This document shows, one piece after another, positions 14,150 to 23,958 of a DNA stretch of 44,632 bases. Numbering within the stretch: position 1 is the stretch's first letter; every line of letters starts with the position of its first letter. The notes under the pieces are model-generated. The model saw nothing but the letters and a program-made list of their open reading frames with translations, had not been told where the DNA came from and did no database searches. Both the position numbers and the translations under genes were made by a program. The DNA is from CAG-273 sp051891195. Its GTDB lineage: Bacteria > Bacillota > Clostridia > TANB77 > CAG-508. Where the stretch lies: positions 1 to 44,632 of the forward strand of contig JBJFEZ010000030.1 in assembly GCA_051891195.1 (NCBI GenBank). Direction: 5' to 3'.

Positions 14150-15460
14150 TTATTTTATAGCTTGTTTAATTTCTTCTGCATCCAAATTTAATGTTTCTTC
14201 TTCTCCAGTTTCCATATTTTTAAGTTTTATTGTGTTTGAGTTTATTTCATCTTCACCAATTACAATAACATATGGAATTTTTAATTTATCTGCATATTTA
14301 AATTTTGCTTTTAGTTTTTTGTCATTTAAATATACTTCTGTGTTTATATTTTGTGTGCGTAAATCATTTGCAAGTTTTATAGGTACAGACATATCTTGGA
14401 GCATAGGTATTATTAAAATATCTGCCATAGATTGTTTTTCTGCTTTTATAAGTTGTAATTCGTTTAGTTTATAAAATAGTCTTGTTAATCCTATAGAAAT
14501 TCCTACTCCTGGCAACTTTTTGTCTGTATAATATTCTGCTAGGTTTTCGTATCTTCCTCCTGAGCATATACTTCCTATTTCTTTATAATCATTTAGGAAT
14601 GTTTCGTATACTGTACCTGTGTAATAGTCTAAACCTCTAGCTATTGTTAAATCTACCTTAAAATGTGTATCTGGAACATTAAATGTTCTAATATATTTTA
14701 CAACTAATTCTAGTTCCTCTAAACCTTGTTTAAAAGTTTCATTAGATATATCTAGATTTTTTAATTTTTCTATTTTCTCATCTGTAGTACCTTGAATTTC
14801 AATAAAGTTCATAATTTGATTAATCGCTTGTTCTTGTAATCCTATTTCGTGTAATTCTTCTATAACTTTTTCTTTTCCTATTTTTTCAATTTTATCAATA
14901 ACCCTTAATATATCAGTTGCATTTTCTTTTTGATTAATTTCTTCAAATAATCCATTTAATATTTTTCTATTGTTTATGCAAATAGTAAAGTCTTTAAATC
15001 CTAGTTCTAATATTAAGTTATATATAATGCTAGGTATTTCTGCATCATTAATAATTCCTAATTCTTCGTCTCCTATAATATCTATATCACATTGATAAAA
15101 TTCACGAAATCTTCCTTTTTGAGTTTTTTCTCCTCTATATACTTTTCCTATTTGATATCTTCTAAAAGGGAAACTTAAATTTCCATAATTTTTAGCAACA
15201 TATTTAGCAAGTGGTACAGTTAAGTCAAATCTCATAGCTATATCTGTATCACCTTTTTGAAAACGATAAATTTGCTTTTCTGTTTCTCCTCCAGCTTTTG
15301 CTAGCAATACTTCTGATAATTCTAGTACTGGTGTGTCTAATGGTAAAAAACCAAATTTTTGATATGTCTTTTCTATTTTTTGTTTCATTTGTTCAAATAG
15401 TATTTGCTCGTTTGGCAATAACTCCATAAATCCTGCCAAAGTTCTTGGTTCAGTTATCAT
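14150..15460 (-). CDS. hisS: Histidyl-tRNA synthetase
   Basis: A class II aminoacyl-tRNA synthetase that charges tRNA-His. The 436-residue product has motif 1 near the N-terminus, motif 2 (YRGEKTQKGRFREFYQCDID), the HisRS signature LARGLDYYTG and a C-terminal anticodon-binding domain. AAAGGAG precedes the ATG. It follows the MBL hydrolase and rel genes, a common Firmicutes order, and ends in the hairpin shared with spoIIP. No T-box leader is visible upstream. Confidence 0.96.
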   Translation of the reverse strand: MITEPRTLAGFMELLPNEQILFEQMKQKIEKTYQKFGFLPLDTPVLELSEVLLAKAGGETEKQIYRFQKGDTDIAMRFDLTVPLAKYVAKNYGNLSFPFRRYQIGKVYRGEKTQKGRFREFYQCDIDIIGDEELGIINDAEIPSIIYNLILELGFKDFTICINNRKILNGLFEEINQKENATDILRVIDKIEKIGKEKVIEELHEIGLQEQAINQIMNFIEIQGTTDEKIEKLKNLDISNETFKQGLEELELVVKYIRTFNVPDTHFKVDLTIARGLDYYTGTVYETFLNDYKEIGSICSGGRYENLAEYYTDKKLPGVGISIGLTRLFYKLNELQLIKAEKQSMADILIIPMLQDMSVPIKLANDLRTQNINTEVYLNDKKLKAKFKYADKLKIPYVIVIGEDEINSNTIKLKNMETGEEETLNLDAEEIKQAIK

Positions 15461-15491
15461 TCTTCTTTCTCCTTTAATTTATTTTTCAAAT

Positions 15492-16142
15492 TTAGTCTTC
15501 ACGTGGTTTAAGTTCACAATATATAGGTAGCTCTTCTTTAATCATTGTAGATTTTCCGTGTCCTGGATAAACTATAGTGTCTTCCGGTAACTTTAGTAAC
15601 TTATTTGTTATTGAATTTATTATATCTTGAAAGTTACTGGTTGGCAAATCTGTTCTTCCCCAAGTTCCGTGAAATAGTGTATCACCTGAAAATAATAGTC
15701 CTTCCTTTTTGCAGTATAAGCAACTTCCTCCTGCAGTATGCCCTGGTGTATGAATTACTTTAAATTCTATATTTCCTATATGTATTATGTCTTCATCATT
15801 TAATCTAGAGTCCGCTTCTAAAGCCACATCTTCTACACCTACATAATCTGTTAAACTAATGTTTTTATTATATAACCCTTCTGCATCAAATCTATGTATT
15901 AAAATTTTTCCACCTTTTAATTCTTTTAGCTCTTTTAATGCTCCAATATGGTCTCCGTGGCAATGAGTTAAATAAATGTATTTTAATTTTGCTTCCAATA
16001 TGTCTAGCATCTCTATAATTTTATTAATTTCTCCGCCGGGATCAATTACCATAGTCTCTTTTGTTTCTTCATCTTGTACAATATAGCAATTAGTTTTTTC
16101 ACTAATCATTCCACTGCTAACTTTAATTTGCTTTAGTATCAT
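15492..16142 (-). CDS. MBL-fold metallohydrolase, glyoxalase II-like
   Basis: A metallo-beta-lactamase-fold hydrolase of 216 residues with the zinc motif THCHGDHIG, HTPGHTAGGSC, LFSGDTLF and the final PGHG. This pattern is shared with hydroxyacylglutathione hydrolase-like enzymes. The substrate is unknown. The ATG at 16142 (MILKQIKV) was preferred because the family starts there; the longer frame from 16196 overlaps rel by 29 bases. Its place between rel and hisS is common in Clostridia. Confidence 0.88.
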   Translation of the reverse strand: MILKQIKVSSGMISEKTNCYIVQDEETKETMVIDPGGEINKIIEMLDILEAKLKYIYLTHCHGDHIGALKELKELKGGKILIHRFDAEGLYNKNISLTDYVGVEDVALEADSRLNDEDIIHIGNIEFKVIHTPGHTAGGSCLYCKKEGLLFSGDTLFHGTWGRTDLPTSNFQDIINSITNKLLKLPEDTIVYPGHGKSTMIKEELPIYCELKPRED

Positions 16143-16167
16143 TTTAATTTCACTCTTTCTTATGTTA

Positions 16168-18366
16168 TTATTTTTTTCTTTTAACTTCATAAACACTGTC
16201 TATTTTTCTTAATTGTTTTAATACTTTATTAAGTTCTTCTATGTTCTCTACTTCTACTGTTATTTCTGTAATTGAAATTTTTTCTTTATTTGCTCTAGAT
16301 GTTACAGCCATTAGTTTTGTTTTATTTGTTTCTACTTCTCTAATAATATCTGCTAATAGACCATTTCTTTCGTTTCCATAAACTTCAATATCTACATTAT
16401 ATTTTGTTTTTTCTGCTTCGTGCCAGTATACATCTATCATTCTATTTTCTTGTGAAAATAAATCATTTATATTTACACAATCTTTACGGTGCACTGATAC
16501 TCCTCTACCTTTTGTGATATATCCTATAATATCATCTCCTGGAAGTGGATTGCAACATTTTGATAGTTTTACTAAACAGTTATCTATTCCTTTTACAACA
16601 ACACCTGTTTTGGATGGCTTTGTTTTGTCAATTTTTTCTTTTGAAAGTTCTTCTAACTTTTCTTCTAAGTTCTCAGTTTGGTGTTCTTTACGATATTCTT
16701 CTAACATTCTAGCAACAATTTTGCCTGGTGATATTGCTCCAAACCCAACACTTGCATACATTTCGTCTATCTCGCTATATTTGTACCTATCTAAAGCTGC
16801 CTGAATATACTCTGATTTGTAAATTTCTGCATGTGTCATTCCTATTTTCTTTATTTCTTTTTCTATTAAGTCTTTACCTTTTATTATATTTTCTTCTCTG
16901 TCATTTTTCTTAAACCAAGCTAAAATTTTGCTTTTGGCAGTTGAACTTTTTACAAATTTAAGCCAATCACGGCTTGGACCTTTTGATTGGTCGGATGTTA
17001 TAATTTCTATTATATCTCCGTTTTTAAGTTGTGTAATTATAGGCATCATTTTGCTATTTATTTTTGCACCTGTCATATGATTTCCAATTTCAGCGTGAAT
17101 ATTATATGCAAAGTCTATTGGGGTACTTCCTTTTGGCAAAGAAATTATTTTACCTTTAGGGGTAAATACATATACTTCATCTTCAAAAAGTTCTGTTTTT
17201 AATGTGTTTAAGAATTCATCTGGATCTTGCATATCTTTTTGCCACTCTAAAGTTTCACGAATCCAAGATAGTTTGTCTTCTTCAACTTTTACATTAGCTT
17301 TTTTATTGCCCATAAAGCTAGCTTCTTTGTATGCCCAATGTGCAGCAATACCGTATTCTGCTATACGGTGCATATCCCAAGTACGTATTTGTACTTCAAA
17401 TGGAGTTCCTTTGTCTCCTATTAATGTAGTATGTAAAGATTGATACATATTAGGTTTAGGAACAGAAATATAGTCTTTAAATCTTCCCGGCATTGGATTA
17501 TATAATTCGTGTACTACACCTAAAACTGCGTAGCAATCCTTTATAGAGTTTACTATTACTCTTAAGGCAAATAAGTCATATACTTGGTCTAAAGTAATAT
17601 TATCTCTTTTCATTTTTCTATAAATACTATATAAGTGCTTTGCTCTACCATTTATTTCTGCTTCTATATGCTGTTTTTTTAATTCTTGCCTTATTTGACC
17701 CATTATGTTGTCTATAAATTTTAAACGTTCTTCTCTTTTTTTGCTAATACCTTCTACTAACTCACGATATTCTTCAGGATATAAATATTTAAATGCTAAA
17801 TCTTCTAATTCCCACTTTAAAGAATACATACCTAGACGATTTGCTAATGGTGCATATAAGTCCATAGTTTCTCTTGCATTTGCAATTTGTCTATCACGTG
17901 TTAAATGTTTTAGTGTTCTCATATTGTGAAGTCTATCTGCTAGCTTTATTAAAATTACTCTAATATCTTTTCCCATTGCTAAGAACATTTTTCTATAATT
18001 TTCTACCTGTTGTTCTTCTACACTGGCATATTTTAATTTGCTAAGCTTTGTTACTCCATCTACTAATTCAGCTATTTCTTCTCCAAACTCTTTTTCTAAG
18101 TCTTGTTTTGTTATCTCAGTGTCTTCTACAACATCATGCAATAGTGCAGCACATATGGTAGAGTCGTCTAGTCCTAATGTAGCTAAAATATATGCAACTT
18201 GAACAGGATGAATAATATATGGTTCTCCCGATTTTCTTAGTTGTTCTCCGTGGTTAAGTTTTGCATATTCATATGCCTTTTTTATAAGTTTACTATCTGA
18301 TTTTTTGTTGTTTTTTTTGGTTAGTGTAATAACGTCTGTTATTTCCATTTGCTTTACTTCTGACAT
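16168..18366 (-). CDS. rel: Bifunctional (p)ppGpp synthetase/hydrolase, RelA/SpoT family
   Basis: Makes and degrades the stringent-response alarmones. The 732-residue product has, in order, an HD hydrolase domain (LLHDVVEDTEI, LADRLHNMRTL), a synthetase domain (YDLFALRVIV, YQSLHTTLIG), a TGS domain (VFTPKGKIISLPKGSTPIDF), a Cys-containing conserved region (SKCCNPLPGDDIIGY) and a C-terminal ACT domain. Both catalytic domains look intact. It lies between recJ and the MBL hydrolase. The apt gene often found between recJ and rel is absent here. Confidence 0.96.
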   Translation of the reverse strand: MSEVKQMEITDVITLTKKNNKKSDSKLIKKAYEYAKLNHGEQLRKSGEPYIIHPVQVAYILATLGLDDSTICAALLHDVVEDTEITKQDLEKEFGEEIAELVDGVTKLSKLKYASVEEQQVENYRKMFLAMGKDIRVILIKLADRLHNMRTLKHLTRDRQIANARETMDLYAPLANRLGMYSLKWELEDLAFKYLYPEEYRELVEGISKKREERLKFIDNIMGQIRQELKKQHIEAEINGRAKHLYSIYRKMKRDNITLDQVYDLFALRVIVNSIKDCYAVLGVVHELYNPMPGRFKDYISVPKPNMYQSLHTTLIGDKGTPFEVQIRTWDMHRIAEYGIAAHWAYKEASFMGNKKANVKVEEDKLSWIRETLEWQKDMQDPDEFLNTLKTELFEDEVYVFTPKGKIISLPKGSTPIDFAYNIHAEIGNHMTGAKINSKMMPIITQLKNGDIIEIITSDQSKGPSRDWLKFVKSSTAKSKILAWFKKNDREENIIKGKDLIEKEIKKIGMTHAEIYKSEYIQAALDRYKYSEIDEMYASVGFGAISPGKIVARMLEEYRKEHQTENLEEKLEELSKEKIDKTKPSKTGVVVKGIDNCLVKLSKCCNPLPGDDIIGYITKGRGVSVHRKDCVNINDLFSQENRMIDVYWHEAEKTKYNVDIEVYGNERNGLLADIIREVETNKTKLMAVTSRANKEKISITEITVEVENIEELNKVLKQLRKIDSVYEVKRKK

Positions 18367-18385
18367 ATATTTTCACCCCTTTTAG

Positions 18386-20071
18386 TTATATTGTTTTTCT
18401 AATATCTTTTAAATTGATTTGTATTTGTTCATTTCCTAAAAAATTATTAACTTCTATATTTCCAACTATGTCTACTTTGTCTCCAATTAAATATCTTTCA
18501 TTTAAATCTCCCATATTAAAGCCTATAGCGTCTATAATATAATTGTCTACTCCTAACTTTAATTTTAAATGTTTTCCTTCTGACAAAGAACGTATAGCTT
18601 GAATTTTTAAGTTTTTAATTATAAATAAAGGTACTTTATTAGCTTCTCCATATGGTTCTAATAAGTTTAAGTCTTTTACATCTTGTATATTTATTTTTCT
18701 TATATCTATTTCATTATCTATTTTTATAATTGGTATTATATCACTAATGTTACTTTTTTGTGTATATTCTTCAAATTCTTTTTTAAATTTTTCAAAATTT
18801 TCTTTTTTTACATTAATACCTATTGCCATACTATGTCCGCCAAATTTTTCAACATATTTACTACAATTCATTACAGCATCGTGTAAGTTGAAACCTGGTA
18901 TGCTTCTTCCTGATCCTTTTCCTTCTTCTCCTTCAAAGCAAATTAGAATACTTGGTTTAAAATATATCTCTGTTACTTTTGATGCAACAATACCAATAAT
19001 TCCATGATGCCAGCCTTCTTGTCCTAAAACAATGCAAGGCTTATCTTGTTTTTTGGCTTCAATTTGTTCTATTGCTTGTTTAAATATTTGTTTTTCTGTT
19101 TCTTGTCTTTCTGTATTATATTGATTTAGCTTTTCTGCTATTTTTACAGCATCTTCTTTACTTTGAGTTAAAAATAGTTTTAAGGCTTCAATTTCTTCTC
19201 CCATTCTTCCACAGGCATTTATTCTAGGGGCTATTCCAAATGAAATGGCAGTTGAATTTATTTCTTTAAATCCTATACTATCTATTAATACTTTTAGTCC
19301 AATGTTTTTTGTCATTGGTATTAATTTTAGTCCTAGTTTTGTTATAACTCTGTTTTCATCTATTAATGGAACTATATCTGATATTGTTCCTACACATACT
19401 ATATCTAAATATTTTAAATATTCTTTTGCATCTAAATTTAGTTTAATTGAAATTGCTTGTATTAATTTAAATACAACTCCTACTCCAGCTAATTGATTAA
19501 ATGGATATATACTATCTTTACGTTTTGCATCTACTACAGCTAAACATTTTGGTAATTCTTCTACTGGCTCGTGGTGGTCTGTAACTATCACTTCCATTCC
19601 TAGTTCAGTTGCATATTCAACTTCTTCTATTGCTGAAATTCCGCAGTCTACTGTAATTATTAAAGAATAGCCTTGTTCTTTAATAGTTTTTATAGCTTGC
19701 TTATTTAGTCCATAACCTTCATTTAATCTGTTAGGTATGTATGCTTCTACTTCTAAATTTCTTTCTTCTAAGAATTTTTTAAGTACTGTTATACTTGTAA
19801 TTCCATCTACATCATAATCGCCATATATAATTACTTTTTCTTTATTTTCTATTGCTAGTAAAATTCTTTGTGCAGCTTTTTCCATATCTGGCATTAGAAA
19901 AGGATCGTGAAAATCGTCTCTTGTAGGATTTAAAAACTTTCTAATTTGTTCTTTTGTTGTAATTCCTCTATTTACAAGTATACTACTTAACAAATTGCTT
20001 AAGTTGTTTTCTTTAGCTATTTTATCTACTAGTTTTTCTTCTATTTTACTTATTTCCCACTTTTTATTCAT
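18386..20071 (-). CDS. recJ: Single-stranded-DNA exonuclease RecJ
   Basis: A 5'-to-3' single-strand exonuclease for recombination and mismatch repair. The 561-residue product has DHH-family motifs IYGDYDVDGITS, ITVDCGISA and VTDHHEP, a DHHA1 domain containing GKGSGRSIPGF and GGHSMAIGI, and a C-terminal OB-like part. AGGAG precedes the ATG. It lies 19 bases upstream of rel and is probably co-transcribed. Confidence 0.94.
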   Translation of the reverse strand: MNKKWEISKIEEKLVDKIAKENNLSNLLSSILVNRGITTKEQIRKFLNPTRDDFHDPFLMPDMEKAAQRILLAIENKEKVIIYGDYDVDGITSITVLKKFLEERNLEVEAYIPNRLNEGYGLNKQAIKTIKEQGYSLIITVDCGISAIEEVEYATELGMEVIVTDHHEPVEELPKCLAVVDAKRKDSIYPFNQLAGVGVVFKLIQAISIKLNLDAKEYLKYLDIVCVGTISDIVPLIDENRVITKLGLKLIPMTKNIGLKVLIDSIGFKEINSTAISFGIAPRINACGRMGEEIEALKLFLTQSKEDAVKIAEKLNQYNTERQETEKQIFKQAIEQIEAKKQDKPCIVLGQEGWHHGIIGIVASKVTEIYFKPSILICFEGEEGKGSGRSIPGFNLHDAVMNCSKYVEKFGGHSMAIGINVKKENFEKFKKEFEEYTQKSNISDIIPIIKIDNEIDIRKINIQDVKDLNLLEPYGEANKVPLFIIKNLKIQAIRSLSEGKHLKLKLGVDNYIIDAIGFNMGDLNERYLIGDKVDIVGNIEVNNFLGNEQIQINLKDIRKTI

Positions 20072-20121
20072 CAGTTTCTCCTATAATTTTTTATTTGTTT
20101 TTTGTATTATATTAATTAAAG

Positions 20122-20149
20122 TAACCCTGCAATTAATTGTACAGGGTTA
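20122..20149 (-). terminator. Hairpin between the 64-residue membrane protein gene and recJ
   Basis: TAACCCTG (20122-20129) pairs with CAGGGTTA (20142-20149), with an inner CAATTAATTG palindrome. The following minus-strand sequence has only a short T-run, so it may be a weak terminator or a processing site. Confidence 0.5.
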
Positions 20150-20166
20150 TTAGCTTAAATTTTTTG

Positions 20167-20361
20167 TTAAATTACATTAAAATATATTATAATTGCTCCT
20201 GCTATAGAAAATAAAAATCCTAGTATTTTTAGCCCCATAGTAGCTTCATTTTGATCTCCAAAACTAAATATTTTTTTAGTTATTACTCTTGCATCAAAAA
20301 TGCAAATAACTCCACACATTGATAAAATTAGTCCTAATATTATTAAAATTGTTTTCCCCAT
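20167..20361 (-). CDS. Small two-helix membrane protein, function unknown
   Basis: A 64-residue product with two hydrophobic segments (about 3-22 and 46-63) joined by a short basic and polar loop (TKKIFSFGDQNE). AAAGGAA lies upstream of the ATG at normal distance. It lies between the LacX-like epimerase and recJ on the same strand. I recognise no domain. Confidence 0.6.
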   Translation of the reverse strand: MGKTILIILGLILSMCGVICIFDARVITKKIFSFGDQNEATMGLKILGFLFSIAGAIIIYFNVI

Positions 20362-20380
20362 ATTATAACTTTCTTTCCTT

Positions 20381-21250
20381 TTAGAAAAATTCTACTGTAT
20401 ATTTACATTCAAATGATGTATTAGGTCTTAATGAAATAATGTCTTGTTTTTGTGTAAATATTCCTGAACTTTTTACATTGTCTGCTATTGAATACCAAGG
20501 TTCAATACAAATAAATGGTGCATTAGGTTTAGACCATATTGCTAAATATGGAAATCCTGTAAAGTCCATAGTAAGTATTGTTTTTCCGCTTTCCTTATTT
20601 TTTAGGCTAATTTTGTTTGAAGTTATTCCTTTCATAATAAGCGCATCATTATCAAATGTATGTGAATCTATTGATATAATTCTTTTTGCTATTATTCTGT
20701 CTTTTGCGTAGTCTATGCCAACTAGTCCATCCACTAAATATAAAAAGTGAATTTTATCCTCATCTTCTTCAAATTCTAAATAATAATTACCTTTTTTTAG
20801 TTCATTTATATCTATTTTAAAAGCAGGATGCCCTCCTATACCAAATGGTAAGTTTATTAGTCCTGTATTCACTACTTTGTATATAGTAGTTAGTTTGTTT
20901 TCTTCGGTTCTATATGTATTATATAGTTCAAAGTCGTAAGGATATCTAGTTAATGTGTATTTGTTGCTTTTTAAAACATAAGAATGAAAGTGGTCTAGTT
21001 TTGTTATTGGTTCAAATTCTAAGTCTCTAGCAAATCCATTTGGCATAAGTTCATATGTTCTTCCACCAATTAAGGTTTGATTTTTCTTTAGCTTACCAAC
21101 AATAGGAAATAATACAGGTGAATGTCTTTTCCAGTATACTTTACCGTTCTCGTCTATGCATTGCTCTCCCTGATGTATTTTTTCTTCGCCATTTACTTTA
21201 AAGCTTATAAGTTCTCCACCTTTTTTTGTTGTTAACATTTGTGTATACAT
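20381..21250 (-). CDS. Aldose 1-epimerase family protein (LacX-like)
   Basis: Predicted galactose-mutarotase-fold enzyme of 289 residues. The family pattern is visible as WKRHSPVLFPIVG near residue 40, LMPNGFARD, and GIGGHPAF with the conserved His. Members act on the anomers of hexoses or hexose phosphates; the substrate here is unknown. The start is supported by GGAGAGG upstream. It has a strong promoter and probably leads the transcript into the small membrane gene and perhaps recJ. Confidence 0.87.
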   Translation of the reverse strand: MYTQMLTTKKGGELISFKVNGEEKIHQGEQCIDENGKVYWKRHSPVLFPIVGKLKKNQTLIGGRTYELMPNGFARDLEFEPITKLDHFHSYVLKSNKYTLTRYPYDFELYNTYRTEENKLTTIYKVVNTGLINLPFGIGGHPAFKIDINELKKGNYYLEFEEDEDKIHFLYLVDGLVGIDYAKDRIIAKRIISIDSHTFDNDALIMKGITSNKISLKNKESGKTILTMDFTGFPYLAIWSKPNAPFICIEPWYSIADNVKSSGIFTQKQDIISLRPNTSFECKYTVEFF

Positions 21251-21280
21251 AGGCCTCTCCTTTCTAGTTTTAATATATAT

Positions 21281-21309
21281 ATAATATTGCTTTTTTATGT
21301 AAATGTCAA
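21281..21309 (-). promoter_or_regulatory. Promoter of the LacX-like gene
   Basis: TTGACA (21304-21309) and TATTAT (21281-21286) on the minus strand are separated by 17 bases, between the recG stop and the epimerase start. Confidence 0.7.
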
Positions 21310-21316
21310 GGCTTTT

Positions 21317-23383
21317 CTACAAAGATACACTTTGTTCTAGTTTGTTTTCTACTAGTTTTCGTAATGTTTTATTTTTTTCTAGTGTTAATCCTGGGTCTTC
21401 ATTTTCTATTTTTAGCGCTACACTTTGTACTGATTTTAGCATTGGCATGTCTACAAATAAATTGGCTATTTTAAATTCGGGGATTCCGTGTTGTTTAGTT
21501 CCAAAAAATTCTCCTGTTCCCCTAAGTTCTAGGTCTTTTTCTGCTATAACAAATCCATCGTTTGTTTCTTGCATTGTTTTCATTCTTTCTCTTCCAACTT
21601 GTGAACACTTACTATTATATTTTAATATACAATAAGATTGATATTCTCCTCTTCCTACTCTTCCTCTTAATTGATGAAGTTGAGCTAGTCCAAATCTGTC
21701 TGCATTTTCTACAACCATTATATTAGCATTTGGTACATTTACACCTACCTCTATAACTGTTGTAGATACTAGTATATCTATTTCTCCCTCTTTAAACTTT
21801 CTCATAATTTCGTCTTTTTCTTTTGGTTTCATTTTTCCATATACACATTCTACTCTGTATTCCGGAAAGATTTGTTCTGCATATATTTTAGTCCACTCTT
21901 TTACAGCTTTTAAGTCGCTTTTTTCTTGTTCCTCTTCTCCTTCTTTTTCTTCTACTAGTGGGCAAACCACATATGCTTGTCTACCTTCATCTATATTCTT
22001 TTTAATAAAATTATTTATTCTTTCTTCCATTCTTTTAGTAACAGAATATGTTTCTATTTTTTTTCTATTTGGTGGTAATTCATCTATTATAGATATATCT
22101 AAGTCTCCATATAATATTAAAGCCAAAGTTCTTGGTATTGGAGTTGCTGTCATAACTAATGTATCTGGATTATTTCCTTTTGATATAATTGTTGTTCTTT
22201 GTTTTACTCCAAAGCGATGTTGTTCATCTGTTACAACTAGACCTAAATTTTTAAATGTAACATTTTCTGTAAGTAATGCGTGTGTACCTATTAAAACATC
22301 AATTTCTCCTTTTGCCAACTTTTCTAAAATTTCTCGTTTATTTTTAGCAGTTGTTGCTCCTAATAAAAGCTCACATTTTATTCCTAGTGGCTCTAATATT
22401 TTTTTAAATTCTTCTTTGTGTTGTGTTGCAAGTATTGCTGTAGGTGCCATTACTGCTACTTGATAACCAGATTTAACAGCTTTGTAAGCAGATATAACAG
22501 CTACAACTGTTTTTCCAGAGCCTACATCTCCTTGCAATAGCCTATTCATAATTTTTTCTGATTCCATATCTTTGTCAATTTCTTCTAAAACTCTTAGCTG
22601 TGCTTTAGTTAGCTTAAATGGCAGGTTATTTATTACATCAGACATTTTTACATTTTTCTCAAACACTATTCCTTTATTTTTTTCGTTATTACCTTTTAAT
22701 TCCATCAAAGCAAGTTGCAAAGTTAATAGTTCTTCAAATACTAAGCGTTTTCTCGCTTGCATTCTGTTTTCCATACTAGTAGGAAAATGAATTTCATTTA
22801 AACTTTGTTCTATTCCCATTAAATTATATTCTGAAAGTAAATAATCTGGCAAGGTTTCTTGTATATTTGATTTTATCATAGTTAGAGCATTTTGCATTGC
22901 TTGTCTTATTGCTGTTTGAGATAATTTATATGTAGATGGATATACGGGCATAATTTTGCCTGTATTTTTAGAATTTTCTATTTTATCAAATACAGGATTT
23001 CTTATTTCAAAGTGGTTTAGTTCATTTGTTACTTTTCCAAAAAATTTATATGTTTCTCCTCTTTTTATATGTTGTTTAATATATGTTTGGTTAAACCACG
23101 TAAGAGCGCATCTGCCTGTGTCATCTTCTACTACTGTTTTTATTATTACCATATTTTTACGAATGCGGTTTATATTAACCTCTGAAACTACTCTTGCTAC
23201 AATAGTAACTTCTTCGCCGTCTATTAGGTCTGCTATGTTTTTAGTTTTGCTTCTATCTTCATATTCTCTTGGAAAATATGTTAATAAGTCTCCTAGAGTA
23301 TATATATTTAAGCTGTTTAATAGCGGAACCTTAGCTGGACCAACTGTTTTTACATATTGTACATTTTGCTTTAAATCAACCAT
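21317..23383 (-). CDS. recG: ATP-dependent DNA helicase RecG
   Basis: A branch-migrating helicase that reverses stalled forks and resolves recombination intermediates. The 688-residue product has an N-terminal wedge (OB-fold) domain, then superfamily 2 motifs: LLQGDVGSGKT (Walker A), VTDEQHRFGVKQR (DExH-type), TATPIPRT, and HQLRGRVGRGE (motif VI). The ATG at 23383 was chosen: AGAGGT lies upstream, and the predicted transcription start near 23400 excludes the longer frame from 23404. Confidence 0.95.
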   Translation of the reverse strand: MVDLKQNVQYVKTVGPAKVPLLNSLNIYTLGDLLTYFPREYEDRSKTKNIADLIDGEEVTIVARVVSEVNINRIRKNMVIIKTVVEDDTGRCALTWFNQTYIKQHIKRGETYKFFGKVTNELNHFEIRNPVFDKIENSKNTGKIMPVYPSTYKLSQTAIRQAMQNALTMIKSNIQETLPDYLLSEYNLMGIEQSLNEIHFPTSMENRMQARKRLVFEELLTLQLALMELKGNNEKNKGIVFEKNVKMSDVINNLPFKLTKAQLRVLEEIDKDMESEKIMNRLLQGDVGSGKTVVAVISAYKAVKSGYQVAVMAPTAILATQHKEEFKKILEPLGIKCELLLGATTAKNKREILEKLAKGEIDVLIGTHALLTENVTFKNLGLVVTDEQHRFGVKQRTTIISKGNNPDTLVMTATPIPRTLALILYGDLDISIIDELPPNRKKIETYSVTKRMEERINNFIKKNIDEGRQAYVVCPLVEEKEGEEEQEKSDLKAVKEWTKIYAEQIFPEYRVECVYGKMKPKEKDEIMRKFKEGEIDILVSTTVIEVGVNVPNANIMVVENADRFGLAQLHQLRGRVGRGEYQSYCILKYNSKCSQVGRERMKTMQETNDGFVIAEKDLELRGTGEFFGTKQHGIPEFKIANLFVDMPMLKSVQSVALKIENEDPGLTLEKNKTLRKLVENKLEQSVSL

Positions 23384-23406
23384 TTTTTTACCTCTTTCTA
23401 GCATTT

Positions 23407-23436
23407 ATTTTAACAAAATTGTCTGATTAATGTCAA
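23407..23436 (-). promoter_or_regulatory. Promoter of recG
   Basis: TTGACA (23431-23436) and TAAAAT (23407-23412) on the minus strand are 18 bases apart. The leader is very short, about 17 bases. Confidence 0.6.
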
Positions 23437-23537
23437 TGTGAACAGAGTCTTTTTGCTCTCTTTAATATAAATTAAGATAAAGCACCAATCCTTATATAAA
23501 GAATGGATAAAAAATTTTGTTAAAAATAAGATAATTC

Positions 23538-23566
23538 TTGTTATTTTGCATAAAATATTGTATAAT
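23538..23566 (+). promoter_or_regulatory. Promoter of ssrA
   Basis: TTGTTA (23538-23543) and TATAAT (23561-23566) are separated by 17 bases. The predicted start is about 12 bases before the mature tmRNA 5' end. Confidence 0.75.
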
Positions 23567-23584
23567 ATATATTGTACTTTATTT

Positions 23585-23948
23585 GGGGATGTATTTGGTT
23601 TCGACAGTATTTTAGAAGTATTAATAGCGAGTAGTGGATTCTCACTTGGCCACTTTAATAATGTGAGAAATTAAAAATAAACGCTGATAATAGAGAATTA
23701 GCATACGCTGCCTAATTTAAGGCACGTCATCTTACTTTAGGTGCCCACGCTTAAAGATTAAGGTGTTAGATTAGTGGGAAACAAAACTATTTTTAGTTAT
23801 GGAAATAGTGGGTATTTTCAAATAACTACCTTTTTAATAAATTTGTTTGTTGTGTTATTATTAAGGGAATTTAAACAACAAACTGCACTCGGAGAAGTTA
23901 ATGTGGAAAAAGTATTGGACAGGAGTTCGACTCTCCTCATCTCCACCA
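23585..23948 (+). ncRNA. ssrA: Transfer-messenger RNA (tmRNA)
   Basis: Rescues stalled ribosomes and tags the truncated proteins for proteolysis. The 5' GGGGATG pairs with 3' CATCTCC, followed by ACCA, to make the acceptor stem. The usual 5' TTTGGTTTCGACAG and 3' GGAGTTCGACTCTCC T-arm are present. The tag reading frame starts at GCT 23683 and ends with TAA 23713-23715. Sequence after the tag can form the usual pseudoknots. Length is 364 bases, normal for Firmicutes. It has its own promoter and converges on the exported-protein gene only ten bases away. smpB is not in the window. Confidence 0.96.
23683..23715 (+). other. tmRNA tag peptide reading frame
   Basis: GCT GAT AAT AGA GAA TTA GCA TAC GCT GCC TAA encodes ADNRELAYAA. 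With the alanine carried by tmRNA itself the appended tag is A-ADNRELAYAA, ending in the AYAA-type degron common in Clostridia. GCT as the resume codon is inferred by analogy. Confidence 0.85.
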
Positions 23949-23958
23949 TAAATTTAAA

